Below, one piece after another: positions 34,209-42,229 of a DNA stretch of 59,278 nt; within the stretch, counting starts at the first letter, position 1, and every line of letters starts with the position of its first letter. The stretch comes from an uncultured Lachnospiraceae bacterium (lineage in GTDB: Bacteria > Bacillota > Clostridia > Lachnospirales > Lachnospiraceae). The stretch covers positions 1 through 59,278 of the forward strand of contig CAMXBD010000002.1 of assembly GCA_947179245.1 (NCBI GenBank), given 5' to 3'. The notes under the pieces were generated by a model. It was not told where the DNA came from, made no database searches, and saw only the letters and a program-made list of their open reading frames with translations. The position numbers were made by a program, and so were the translations under genes.

Positions 34209-35702
34209 ATGGGAAAACCAACCGGATTTATAGATTATGAGCGCAAAGTTTCAGCGGATGTGAGTCCGAAACAGCGCATTAAGAATTTTAATGAATTTCA
34301 TGAACATCTATCGATGGAGGAACAGCAGTTACAGGGCGCGCGGTGCATGGACTGCGGCGTGCCGTTCTGTCAGTCGGGCATGACGCTGTGCGGTATGACT
34401 TCCGGCTGTCCACTGCACAATCTTGTGCCGGAGTGGAATGATCTCGTTTATACCGGTAACTGGGAACAGGCGTATCTGCGTCTGCATAAGACCAACAATT
34501 TTCCGGAGTTTACTTCGAGAGTATGTCCCGCACTGTGTGAGGCGGCATGTACCTGCGGGCTGAACGATGAACCTGTTTCTACAAAAGAAAACGAGTACGC
34601 CATTATCGAGAATGCCTATGCGAAAGGATATGCCGTACCCAAGCCGCCTAAGGTGAGAACAGGTAAGAGCGTGGCTGTGGTGGGAAGCGGACCGTCGGGG
34701 CTTGCCGTTGCAGACCAGCTTAACAAGAGAGGGCATTCCGTGACTGTATTTGAACGGTCAGATAGAATCGGTGGATTATTAATGTACGGTATTCCGAATA
34801 TGAAGCTGGAAAAACATATTATAGACCGTAAAGTAAAGGTGATGGAAGAAGAAGGCGTTACTTTTGTGACAGGGACGGATATCGGTAAGGATATGAAGGC
34901 AGAGAAGCTTTTGAAAGATTATGACCGCGTCGTGCTGTGCTGTGGTTCTTCCCAGCCCAGAGATATCACTGCACCCGGCAGAGATGCTAACGGAATCTAT
35001 TTTGCGGTAGATTTTCTGACGAGGAATACGAAGAGCCTGTTGGATTCTGATTTTCAGGATAAAAAGTATGTGGATACTAAGGATAAGCATGTGGTGATCA
35101 TTGGCGGCGGCGACACCGGCAATGACTGTGTGGGCACTGCAATCCGTCATGGAGCGAAATCGGTGACCCAGATAGAGATGATGCCCAAGGCGCCCGATAA
35201 ACGTGCAGACAATAATCCGTGGCCGCAGTGGCCCAAGGTGTGCAAGACCGATTACGGTCAGGAGGAGGCAATTGCTGTCTTCGGGCATGATCCGCGTATC
35301 TATGAGTCCACCGTGAAAGAGTTCATCAAAGATAAAAGTGGTAATTTGAAAGCTGTCAAAATCGTCTCCCTGACATGGGAGAAAGACTTAAAGACCGGAC
35401 GCATGAACATGAAAGAGGTCGAGGGCAGCGGGAAGACGCTGGAGGCACAGATCGTACTTATTGCCGCAGGATTTCTGGGAAGCCAGAAGTATGTGACGGA
35501 TGCCTTTAAGGTGGCTTTGGACGGCAGAACGAATGTGAAGACAGACAGCGGCAGATTCGCTGCGAGTGTTGACAGAGTTTTTACGGCAGGCGATATGCAT
35601 ACGGGGCAGTCTCTCGTTGTCAAGGCGATCAGACAGGGACGAGAATGCGCAAAAGAGGTGGATGAGAGCCTGATGGGATATACGAATATGTATGTGCAGT
35701 AG
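34209..35702 (+). CDS. gltD: Glutamate synthase small subunit
   Basis: FAD- and NAD(P)H-binding subunit that passes electrons to GltB. N-terminal cysteines for two [4Fe-4S] clusters: RCMDCGVPFC, SGCPLHN and VCPALCEAACTCG. FAD-binding VAVVGSGPSGLAVADQL is near 153, NAD(P)-binding VVIIGGGDTGNDCVG near 297, and the FAD C-terminal motif VFTAGDMHTGQSLVVKAI near 459. At 497 residues the length is normal. It follows gltB by 12 bp with a GGAGGA ribosome site. A terminator follows. Confidence 0.97.
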   Translation: MGKPTGFIDYERKVSADVSPKQRIKNFNEFHEHLSMEEQQLQGARCMDCGVPFCQSGMTLCGMTSGCPLHNLVPEWNDLVYTGNWEQAYLRLHKTNNFPEFTSRVCPALCEAACTCGLNDEPVSTKENEYAIIENAYAKGYAVPKPPKVRTGKSVAVVGSGPSGLAVADQLNKRGHSVTVFERSDRIGGLLMYGIPNMKLEKHIIDRKVKVMEEEGVTFVTGTDIGKDMKAEKLLKDYDRVVLCCGSSQPRDITAPGRDANGIYFAVDFLTRNTKSLLDSDFQDKKYVDTKDKHVVIIGGGDTGNDCVGTAIRHGAKSVTQIEMMPKAPDKRADNNPWPQWPKVCKTDYGQEEAIAVFGHDPRIYESTVKEFIKDKSGNLKAVKIVSLTWEKDLKTGRMNMKEVEGSGKTLEAQIVLIAAGFLGSQKYVTDAFKVALDGRTNVKTDSGRFAASVDRVFTAGDMHTGQSLVVKAIRQGRECAKEVDESLMGYTNMYVQ

Positions 35703-35727
35703 AGAAAATAAAGAATCGCAAAATGAT

Positions 35728-35765
35728 AAAACCTTGTGGTTGTTTCGGCAATCGCAGGGTTTTTT
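35728..35765 (+). terminator. Intrinsic terminator of gltBD
   Basis: AAAACCTT pairs with AGGGTTTT (one G-T pair), enclosing an inner TTG-CAA stem, then a run of T. Confidence 0.75.
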
Positions 35766-35823
35766 CGTGGCTTCAGAATATGGTTGGATTGCATATGGGG
35801 AAAACTAATTAATCTTTAAATGA

Positions 35824-35852
35824 ATGACAACAGCATTTTCAGAGTGTATAAT
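35824..35852 (+). promoter_or_regulatory. Promoter of the PIN-domain module
   Basis: ATGACA, a 17-base spacer and perfect TATAAT, giving a leader of about 60 bases. Confidence 0.7.
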
Positions 35853-35919
35853 ACAATTATATATAGATATTGCATTTGAGGTTATTTTGAAGAAGGGCAG
35901 AATTAAGGAGTGATGCTAT

Positions 35920-36396
35920 ATGCGGAAGTTAAAAGTATATTTAGACACATCTGTGGTTAGTCATTTATTGCAAGAGGATGTACCTGAAAAGATGGCAGAC
36001 ACAAGGCGGTTATGGGAGATGTTCAAAGATGGAAAATATGATGTGTATTTATCTACGGTTACGTTAAAGGAGATACAAAAGTGTCCGGAACCGAAGAGAA
36101 CACAGCTTATTGATTTTTTGAATGAGATACATTTCACGACACTGGACATTACAGAAGATGTCACAAATGTTGCAGAAAAAATCATTGAAATGGGAATACT
36201 GACACAGAAAAGTTTTGATGATTGCCAGCATATAGGAGTAGCAGTTATAAACGAATGTGATTGCATTATCTCATGGAATTTTAAGCACATTGTAAATGTA
36301 AAAACAATCAGAGGAGTAAGGGCAATTACAAATTTAGAAGGATATAAGATGATTGAAATATGGAATCCGTCTGTTTTGTTGGAAAGCGAGGAATGA
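35920..36396 (+). CDS. PIN-domain protein (VapC-like ribonuclease)
   Basis: A 158-residue PIN-fold protein. It opens with VYLDTSVVSHLL (first Asp of the metal site). Further acidic positions are the Glu in STVTLKEI, the Asp in SFDDCQHIGVAVINECD and the final region WNFKHI in place of the usual W-D-x-D-F. The DDCQHIGVA stretch resembles PIN proteins with a D-x-x-H-x-A helix. The partner gene downstream is small and overlaps or abuts the stop, which fits a toxin-antitoxin pair with the toxin first, an order less common for VapBC. RNase activity is inferred from fold. Confidence 0.78.
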   Translation: MRKLKVYLDTSVVSHLLQEDVPEKMADTRRLWEMFKDGKYDVYLSTVTLKEIQKCPEPKRTQLIDFLNEIHFTTLDITEDVTNVAEKIIEMGILTQKSFDDCQHIGVAVINECDCIISWNFKHIVNVKTIRGVRAITNLEGYKMIEIWNPSVLLESEE

Positions 36397-36398
36397 TT

Positions 36399-36575
36399 AT
36401 GATTGCAAAGCCGGTTATTAGTTCGGATTTTACGATTGAGGATATTCACAAGATACGAGAGTATCATTATGAGATTACCAAGGATATGACAACGCAGGAA
36501 AGAATAAATTTCTATAATGAAGGTGGAAGAGCCTTTTTGAAAGAGATGGAGGAAAGAAAGCTGCAGAAAATATAG
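36399..36575 (+). CDS. Small protein, putative partner of the PIN protein
   Basis: A 58-residue protein, IAKPVISSDFTIEDIHKIR then YHYEITKDMTTQERINFYNEGG. It may start at 36393 (ATGA overlap with the PIN gene) or at 36399; the latter has GCGAGG at a better distance. The C-terminal helix with ER-I-FYNEGG is similar in style to small antitoxins or ribosome-associated helper peptides encoded beside PIN genes, but no DNA-binding fold is evident. Naming it an antitoxin is inference from position. Confidence 0.55.
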   Translation: MIAKPVISSDFTIEDIHKIREYHYEITKDMTTQERINFYNEGGRAFLKEMEERKLQKI

Positions 36576-36715
36576 AAATAAAGAGTATAATGGCATCAAT
36601 AAAGTGAATTGATAGGGGATGAGTATATTAAACATCAAAGAATACACTTGTGAAGATTCAATGAGAGTGAGTGACAGAAGTAGAGAGCGCAAGAAGACTC
36701 GGAACGGAGGAAGCA

Positions 36716-37087
36716 ATGGAATTAAACCAATTTTTTAAGAGTATTATAGATCAGGACCGGTGTGCAGTTGTAATCTGTAATTTAGACCATGAGATCATCT
36801 ACATGAATCCTGCGGCAACAGCAAGATATGCGAGGCGCGGCGGTGCCAAACTGACAGGGCGCAGTCTTTTGGACTGCCATAATGAGAAGTCTGGGGAAAT
36901 CATCAAAAAAGTAATTGCGTGGTTTGCGGAAAGTACAGATCACAATATCATCTTTACATCTCACAATAAAAAAGAAAACAAGGATGTATACATGGTAGCT
37001 TTGCGTGATGAGAATGGAGCTTTGATAGGGTATTATGAGAAGCATGAATACCGGAACAAAGAGACCGATGAGTTGTATCATTTCTAA
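36716..37087 (+). CDS. PAS domain protein
   Basis: A stand-alone PAS domain of 123 residues. It shows the PAS pattern ICNLDHEIIYMNPAATARY, then GRSLLDCHNEKSGEIIKKVIAWF, close in style to the PAS domain at the end of DUF438 proteins, then a C-terminal sheet (KDVYMVALRDENGALIGYYEKHEY). No output domain, membrane segment or signal peptide. The ATG at 36716 has GGAGG 7 bases upstream. It may bind a small ligand or cofactor such as haem; the CH in DCHNEK is a possible contact but this is untested. Confidence 0.8.
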   Translation: MELNQFFKSIIDQDRCAVVICNLDHEIIYMNPAATARYARRGGAKLTGRSLLDCHNEKSGEIIKKVIAWFAESTDHNIIFTSHNKKENKDVYMVALRDENGALIGYYEKHEYRNKETDELYHF

Positions 37088-37107
37088 ATGTATGATTGGG
37101 TTTGATT

Positions 37108-37141
37108 CTGCGGGCAGAAAATGCGTCTGTCCGCAGTTTTT
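37108..37141 (+). terminator. Intrinsic terminator
   Basis: CTGCGGGCAGA pairs with TCTGTCCGCAG (one G-T pair), a 7-base loop and five T. It ends the PAS gene and faces the convergent Uma2 gene. Confidence 0.85.
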
Positions 37142-37163
37142 GGCTGTGCGAGAATGTTTGCAT

Positions 37164-37742
37164 TCACATAAACTGACTAAGATCGAGATATAAATCCTCG
37201 TAGATTCTTACCTTTACCGGTTCAAAAAAAGGATGCACTATAGGTCCTTCTTCGTGCTCAAAGTCATATACTGTAACGAATTTCTGTTTTGGATCGACAA
37301 TCCAGTATTCCCGAACGCCTTTAGCCTGATATAACATGAGTTTTCGACCATAATCCATGTATTTATTGGATGGCGAGGTGATTTCGATCAACCAGTCCGG
37401 TGCGCCGTGACAGCCTCTTTCATCCAGCTTATCCAGCTTGCAGATTACGGAAATATCAGGTTCCACATAATTGAGTGTATCGTCCGCTATATATACTCCG
37501 AATGGTGCCAGAAATACTTCACATGTACCCTTTTTTTCCTTGATATGCATGTAAATCTGCACATGAAGTTCACCGAGGATCTTCTGATGCGTCCTTGACG
37601 GTGATTCCATGACAAACATTTCACCGTCGATCAGCTCAGCTCGTTCTCCGTCGGGAAGTGCTTCAATATCCGCAGTCGTGTAGGATTTACCTCCTTCAAT
37701 AATCATAAACTGTTCCTCTCTTTCCACTAATGCATGTTCCAT
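37164..37742 (-). CDS. Uma2 family nuclease-fold protein (DUF820)
   Basis: A 192-residue protein of the Uma2/DUF820 family with a restriction-endonuclease-like fold. Diagnostic parts: LPDGERAELIDGEMFVMESPS, then VEPDISVICKLDKLDERGCHGAPDWLIEITSPSN (metal Asp and Glu) and the Lys in YQAKGVREYWIVDP. AAGGAGGG lies before the ATG. The family is common in cyanobacteria and some Firmicutes and has no clear function. It is a single gene here with its own -10-like TATAAT on the minus strand near 37876. Confidence 0.85.
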   Translation of the reverse strand: MEHALVEREEQFMIIEGGKSYTTADIEALPDGERAELIDGEMFVMESPSRTHQKILGELHVQIYMHIKEKKGTCEVFLAPFGVYIADDTLNYVEPDISVICKLDKLDERGCHGAPDWLIEITSPSNKYMDYGRKLMLYQAKGVREYWIVDPKQKFVTVYDFEHEEGPIVHPFFEPVKVRIYEDLYLDLSQFM

Positions 37743-37944
37743 ACTATTACCCTCCTTTTCGACAGAAGGTTCATATGGATAACCCCTGCCGCTATTCAGT
37801 TATAATTGTGAGTAAAGCGGCAGAAGTTGCCTGAATGTGCGAATGCACGGTTCATTGATTACTCTTGTTGAACTTATTATACATTATTGACAAGAGAATG
37901 TAAAGCGTAAAATAAATTATTCGTAAACGATATTTCGTTAATTA

Positions 37945-38955
37945 CTACAATAACTGTATTCCATTTGCCAAGGCCTCTTTTGTCACCTCTTCCGGCCAAA
38001 GTGAGGACTGTACCTCGCCGATATGGGCTTTTCGTAAGAAAAACATACAGATACGGGACTGACCAATACCGCCGCCGATGGTGAAAGGCAGTTCCTCATC
38101 AAGAATCGCCTTCTGGAAAGGAAGCTTAGCTCTCTCAGGGCAGCCTGCTTTGTCTAACTGTTTAAGCAGGGAATCTCTGTCTACGCGGATACCCATAGAG
38201 GATATTTCCAGAGCGATATCTAGTACAGGGTAATAAACTAAAATGTCAGCATTTAATGCCCAGTCGTCATAGTCTGGGGCGCGTCCGTCATGTTTGACAC
38301 CGGATTCTAACAGATCACCAATCTGCATAACGCAGACAGCGCCTTTTGCTTTAGTTATGTAATATTCCCGCTCCTTCGGTGTATAATCCGGGAACATATT
38401 TTCCAATTCCTGTGTAGTGATAAAAAAGATATCATGGGGTAATATCTCGTGAATATAATCATAACGTATTGCCATGTATTTTTCGGTTTTGCGGAGTACT
38501 TTGTAGACGGATTTGACCGTTTCCTGCAAGTAATCCAACGTACGTTCCTCACGGGAGATGATCTTCTCCCAATCCCACTGATCAACATAAATGGAGTGGA
38601 TATTGTCAGTCGCCTCGTCCCTGCGGATGGCGCTCATGTCGGTATAGAGTCCCTCTCCATGTGAAAAGCCATATTTCTGCAAAGCCATGCGTTTCCATTT
38701 GGCAAGGGAATGTACGATTTCAGCCTGCGCATCGTTCTGCTCTTTGATGCCGAAGGAGACCGGGCGCTCCACACCATTTAGGTTGTCGTTAAGTCCGGAA
38801 GCAGGATCGACGAACAGCGGTGCAGATACACGCAGAAGATGAAGTTCTTCTGCCAGCAGAACCTGAAAAAAATCCTTGACAGTCTTGATACCTATCTGTG
38901 TGTCGTGCAGATTCAGCGCAGACTTGTAATCTTTGGGGATCATTAAATTATCCAT
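37945..38955 (-). CDS. asnA: Aspartate-ammonia ligase
   Basis: Makes asparagine from aspartate, ammonia and ATP (AsnA type, related to class II aminoacyl-tRNA synthetases). Class II-like features include LRVSAPLFVDPASGLNDNLNGVERPVSF near 40-70, LAKWKRMAL, the motif YTDMSAIRRDE, HSIYVDQWDWEKII, and the motif 3-like GGGIGQSRICMFFL near the end with the ATP-binding Arg. At 336 residues it has the usual length. The start at 38955 (MDNLMIPKDY) is chosen because AGTGAGG on the minus strand is then 6 bases upstream; the GTG at 38967 lies on the ribosome site. Links with gltBD in nitrogen metabolism. Confidence 0.95.
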   Translation of the reverse strand: MDNLMIPKDYKSALNLHDTQIGIKTVKDFFQVLLAEELHLLRVSAPLFVDPASGLNDNLNGVERPVSFGIKEQNDAQAEIVHSLAKWKRMALQKYGFSHGEGLYTDMSAIRRDEATDNIHSIYVDQWDWEKIISREERTLDYLQETVKSVYKVLRKTEKYMAIRYDYIHEILPHDIFFITTQELENMFPDYTPKEREYYITKAKGAVCVMQIGDLLESGVKHDGRAPDYDDWALNADILVYYPVLDIALEISSMGIRVDRDSLLKQLDKAGCPERAKLPFQKAILDEELPFTIGGGIGQSRICMFFLRKAHIGEVQSSLWPEEVTKEALANGIQLL

Positions 38956-39218
38956 ATAAAACCTCACTTTATAAAAAAATTTAGATGACCGAGCTTGCGA
39001 CGCAATACTCGTAAAGCAAATTTACTTCTATTTAACCGCGTTTTGGGGTAGAAATCAAGGGGAATGGAGAGAAATAGTTACAGTTCATACATTATTTATA
39101 ATGGACGCTCCGAGGAACGACAATATCTTCGTTACAATGCTTTCGCTCCGCATCGGGTATAACAGATAGAAAATTCATCTATTAATCAGAATAAGAAAGG
39201 GTGGAAAATAGAAGAATA

Positions 39219-39230
39219 GAACAAATGTTC
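39219..39230. promoter_or_regulatory. LexA (SOS) box 1
   Basis: GAACAAATGTTC, a perfect match to the Firmicute SOS box GAAC-n4-GTTC, inside a longer dyad AGAACA-AA-TGTTCT. It ends 10 bp upstream of the -35 hexamer. Confidence 0.88.
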
Positions 39231-39240
39231 TAAAAAGGGC

Positions 39241-39269
39241 TTGCAATATATTTTGTGGTGTGGTAAGAT
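39241..39269 (+). promoter_or_regulatory. SOS-controlled promoter
   Basis: TTGCAA, a 17-base spacer and TAAGAT, with a predicted start near 39276. It is enclosed by two identical LexA boxes. Confidence 0.75.
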
Positions 39270-39282
39270 GGACACATAAACA

Positions 39283-39294
39283 GAACAAATGTTC
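39283..39294. promoter_or_regulatory. LexA (SOS) box 2
   Basis: An identical GAACAAATGTTC about 7 bases after the predicted start. It is 64 bp from box 1, about six helical turns, so both boxes face the same side of the DNA. Confidence 0.88.
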
Positions 39295-39361
39295 TGATTT
39301 AGGGATGGTCTGTCAATAGAAGAGACGGAGAGTAGAAATAGCGCGAGTCGTGTAAAGAGTT

Positions 39362-39511
39362 GCAGGCAGCGGTAATGTGAGCAATGCAAAGAGTGCAGGC
39401 AGTGGTAACGTGAGCAATACAAATAGTGTAGACAATGTGAGCAATGTGAGCAATGTGAGCAATGTAGGCGGTGTAAGCAATATAAACAACGCAGGGAATG
39501 CAAGGATGAAG
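39362..39511. repeat. Degenerate 9-bp tandem repeat in the SOS leader
   Basis: Units close to AATGTGAGC repeat through the leader, with three exact copies in a row near 39437-39465 and degraded copies on both sides (GGTGTAAGC, AATGCAAAG). One frame reads as S-N-V repeats up to a stop at 39512, but it has no good start or ribosome site, so no gene is called. Confidence 0.7.
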
Positions 39512-39542
39512 TGAAAGAATAAGTAAAGGGATTTACAGTGTT

Positions 39543-40895
39543 ATGGAAGTCAGGGTTTCGCCGCAGATGTCGATTATGGATAAACTTAAGATTCTTGCGG
39601 ATGCCGCGAAGTATGATGTGTCGTGCAGTTCCAGCGGAGTAAACCGTGGAAATGATGGTACAGGTATCGGCAATGCAGTGGCGGCGGGACTGTGCCACAG
39701 CTTTGCCGCAGACGGCAGATGCATTTCTTTGTTAAAGATATTGTTTACGAATGAATGCATCTATGATTGCAGATACTGCATCAACAGGAAGTCTAATGAT
39801 GTGCCGCGTGCATCTTTTACACCGGACGAAGTCTGCGAATTGACCATGGAATTTTACAGGCGTAATTATATAGAAGGACTTTTCTTAAGCTCCGGCATTT
39901 TGTATAGTCCGAATTATACAATGGAGTTGATTTGTGAGACGGTTCATAAACTGCGCACGGTACACCGATTTCAAGGTTATATCCATCTGAAAGCGATTCC
40001 GGGAGCGGATCCTATGCTGATACAGAAGGCGGGATATCTGGCGGATCGAATGAGCGTGAATTTGGAGATGGCGACAGCGGAAGGCCTACGGGAGATGGCA
40101 CCGAACAAGCACCGTAAGAATATACTGAAACCGATGAGGCAGATTCAGAACGGGATCACGGAGAATAAGAACGAACTAACTTTATATAAACATGCGCCTC
40201 ATTTCTGTGAGGCGGGGCAGTCTACCCAGATGGTGGTGGGTGCGCTGCCGGAGAGTGATTACCAGATTATGTCGGTGGCAGAGAATTTATATGATAAGTT
40301 CTCTTTAAAAAGGGTGTATTATTCTGCTTTTGTGAATGTGAATGAAGATAAGGAACTGCCCGCTTTGACCGGAGGACCACCTCTCTTGCGTGAACACAGG
40401 CTGTATCAGGCGGACTGGCTGTTGAGATTCTATGATTTTAAGGTGGATGAACTGCTGACTGAGAACCGCCCGAATTTTAATATGGCAATCGATCCGAAAG
40501 CAGATTGGGCAGTGAGACATCTGGAAGTATTTCCGGTTGAAATCAATCGTGCAGACTACAAGATATTGCTGCGTATTCCCGGTATTGGTGTCAAGAGCGC
40601 AAAACGAATTATCGCTGCCAGACGGTTCGGACCGTTGACATTTGAAGATTTAAAGAAGATAGGCGTAGTTTTGAAACGTGCGCTGTATTTTATTACATGT
40701 AATGGCAGGATGATGTATCCGACCAAAATCGAAGAGGAGTATATTGTGCGGAATCTGACTTATCAAAATCAGATGGGGAGAGGGGAGAGACTTCCCTTTA
40801 TGCCGGATGGTACGACGTATCGCCAGACTACTTTGTTTGATGATGGAATGATTCTTGGAGCGCAGAGTTACAGGAGTATTTTGCATGGAAGATAA
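39543..40895 (+). CDS. Putative DNA modification/repair radical SAM protein (TIGR03916 type)
   Basis: Radical SAM enzyme of 450 residues. The [4Fe-4S] motif is C72-x3-C76-x2-C79 (ECIYDCRYC), preceded by a conserved start (KLKILADAAKYDVSCSSSG) with extra Cys at 28, 51 and 60. The barrel region runs to about 300. Near 342 is a helix-hairpin-helix element (LLRIPGIGVKSAKRIIAARR), a DNA-binding fold. It overlaps its partner gene by 11 bases. The family has been named by its steady link with a uracil-DNA-glycosylase-like partner; the reaction is not known. The two LexA boxes upstream support a DNA-damage role. Confidence 0.9.
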   Translation: MEVRVSPQMSIMDKLKILADAAKYDVSCSSSGVNRGNDGTGIGNAVAAGLCHSFAADGRCISLLKILFTNECIYDCRYCINRKSNDVPRASFTPDEVCELTMEFYRRNYIEGLFLSSGILYSPNYTMELICETVHKLRTVHRFQGYIHLKAIPGADPMLIQKAGYLADRMSVNLEMATAEGLREMAPNKHRKNILKPMRQIQNGITENKNELTLYKHAPHFCEAGQSTQMVVGALPESDYQIMSVAENLYDKFSLKRVYYSAFVNVNEDKELPALTGGPPLLREHRLYQADWLLRFYDFKVDELLTENRPNFNMAIDPKADWAVRHLEVFPVEINRADYKILLRIPGIGVKSAKRIIAARRFGPLTFEDLKKIGVVLKRALYFITCNGRMMYPTKIEEEYIVRNLTYQNQMGRGERLPFMPDGTTYRQTTLFDDGMILGAQSYRSILHGR

Positions 40896-41658
40896 ATATA
40901 TCATCTGTGAAGACTCGTTGGAGGGAATCCTCACGGCAGTCTATGATGCCTATGCCTTAAGGGAGGGGCATGAGCATCTTCATGTGCAGATAGGAGAAGA
41001 AGAAAATTATAGATTATTTGCAGAATATGTGTATAGTCAGCCCGATTCAGTCAAAACTGATAAGGTGATCCGTACTCTTAAGGAACGTCTGGGACCGGAG
41101 GTGTATGCCGGAATCTGTCGTGCAGCAGCTTCCTATGATAAGGAGAAGGGAGAGGCAATTTACCGCACAGTGGTAGATGGAATCACTGCGGGAAGCGGCA
41201 GGCGGACAATGGAGAATCTGCGTAACCCGTATGTGCGTAAGACATTTGAACTTGCCAGACGCACTGCCAATGAAGCACATCATGAAGTGGAATTTATAAG
41301 ATTTCAAGAACTGGAGTCGGGTATTTTATACTCCAAGATAGGGCCGGAGAACAATGTAGTGCCGTTTGTGATGCCGCATTTTGCCGACAGACTGGCACCG
41401 GAGAATTTTATGATTCATGATGTGAATCGGGATTTATACGGAGTGCATCCGGCTAAAGAAGACTGGTATCTTGTATCGGGCGTGAAAGAAATCGGAAAAG
41501 AGTTGCTGATATGGTCGGATAAAGAATTTAAGTATCAGGAATTATTTACCATTTTCCATCAGACGATTGCGATACAAGAACGTAAGAACAACCGGTTGCA
41601 ACAGCAAATGCTGCCGCTTAGGTTCCAAGATTTTATGGTCGAATTTAATCAAAAGTGA
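40885..41658 (+). CDS. DUF4130 / TIGR03915-type DNA metabolism protein, partner of the radical SAM protein
   Basis: A 257-residue protein of the family always found beside the radical SAM gene. Features include an N-terminal EDSLEGILTAVYDAYALREGH, a middle RNPYVRKTFELARRTANEAHHEVEFIRF, and a DUF4130 C-terminal part (FADRLAPENFMIHDVNRDLYGVH, QTIAIQERKNNRLQQQMLP). Some family members carry a uracil-DNA-glycosylase domain as a fusion; none is seen here. The start at 40885 has AGGAG 9 bases upstream inside the preceding gene. It probably works with the radical SAM enzyme on damaged or modified DNA. Confidence 0.88.
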   Translation: MEDKYIICEDSLEGILTAVYDAYALREGHEHLHVQIGEEENYRLFAEYVYSQPDSVKTDKVIRTLKERLGPEVYAGICRAAASYDKEKGEAIYRTVVDGITAGSGRRTMENLRNPYVRKTFELARRTANEAHHEVEFIRFQELESGILYSKIGPENNVVPFVMPHFADRLAPENFMIHDVNRDLYGVHPAKEDWYLVSGVKEIGKELLIWSDKEFKYQELFTIFHQTIAIQERKNNRLQQQMLPLRFQDFMVEFNQK

Positions 41659-41795
41659 GAAAATTTTAGCTGAAAAGTCATCTGGAACGTGAGATAATAG
41701 ACAGAATTCACAAAAATTATTTTGATGCTCAAAATATCTTGGTGAGGTTGTCATAAAATCCCAAAATTGTTTTTTAATAGGAACAAAATAGGCTC

Positions 41796-41823
41796 TTTAC
41801 AAATACTGACAAAGGAGTATAAT
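41796..41823 (+). promoter_or_regulatory. Promoter of the HPr-like gene
   Basis: TTTACA, a 16-base spacer and perfect TATAAT. The predicted leader is about 75 bases. No LexA box is seen here. Confidence 0.7.
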
Positions 41824-41903
41824 CAACTCAACTGAGGAGAAAGTAAACAAATTTTTCTATGTGTGCCTTTTGCATACATAAATGGAAAAGGAAGGTGAAT
41901 GTA

Positions 41904-42128
41904 ATGCAACACAGAATTAAATTAAGACCGGATGAAGTGAAGGACTTTGTTAGCGCTGCAACAAAATGCATCTTTGACGTAGACATCTCCTACAATAGTT
42001 TTATAGTAGATGCGAAATCGATCATAGGTGTGCTGGGACTCAATTTTAATCAGGTTCTGACCGTTTCATGTAATGGATATGATGCTGATTTCGAGAAATA
42101 TCTCAGTAAATTTGCAGTAGCATGTTAA
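41904..42128 (+). CDS. HPr-like protein without the active-site histidine
   Basis: A 74-residue HPr-fold protein. KSIIGVLGL matches the HPr region around regulatory Ser46, and the last helix (YDADFEKYLSKFAVAC) fits the fold. The usual GxHARPA segment with His15 is missing; the N-terminal segment reads LRPDEVKDFVSAAT. It cannot act as a normal PTS phosphocarrier. A role as a Ser-phosphorylated regulator, like Crh of Bacillus, is possible. The ATG at 41904 has GAAGGTG upstream; the longer frame to 41859 is not needed. Confidence 0.8.
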   Translation: MQHRIKLRPDEVKDFVSAATKCIFDVDISYNSFIVDAKSIIGVLGLNFNQVLTVSCNGYDADFEKYLSKFAVAC

Positions 42129-42160
42129 TGATATAATCCGGAACAAACACGACGCATTGA

Positions 42161-42203
42161 CTCCTTATTTAAGATAGCGTAATATCTTAAATAGGGAGTT
42201 TTT
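42161..42203 (+). terminator. Intrinsic terminator
   Basis: CTCCTTATTTAAGATA pairs with TATCTTAAATAGGGAG (one mismatch), a 6-base loop and five T. It separates the HPr-like gene from the helicase gene. Confidence 0.85.
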
Positions 42204-42229
42204 GTGATTTGCGGAAGGGAAAAGAGTGT

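Noticed and set aside
37862-37896. Inverted repeat CTCTTGT / ACAAGAG around the Uma2 promoter region as an operator
   Set aside because: Arms are only 7 bp, AT-rich DNA gives many such matches, and no regulator is nearby.
39362-39511. CRISPR array or coding repeat protein
   Set aside because: Repeats are 9 bp, directly adjacent and degenerate, with no spacers; the open frame lacks a start and ribosome site.
39186-39698. Cys/His-rich minus-strand reading frame opposite the repeats
   Set aside because: It is the complement of the minisatellite and the start of the radical SAM gene; the composition follows from the repeat, not from a protein family.
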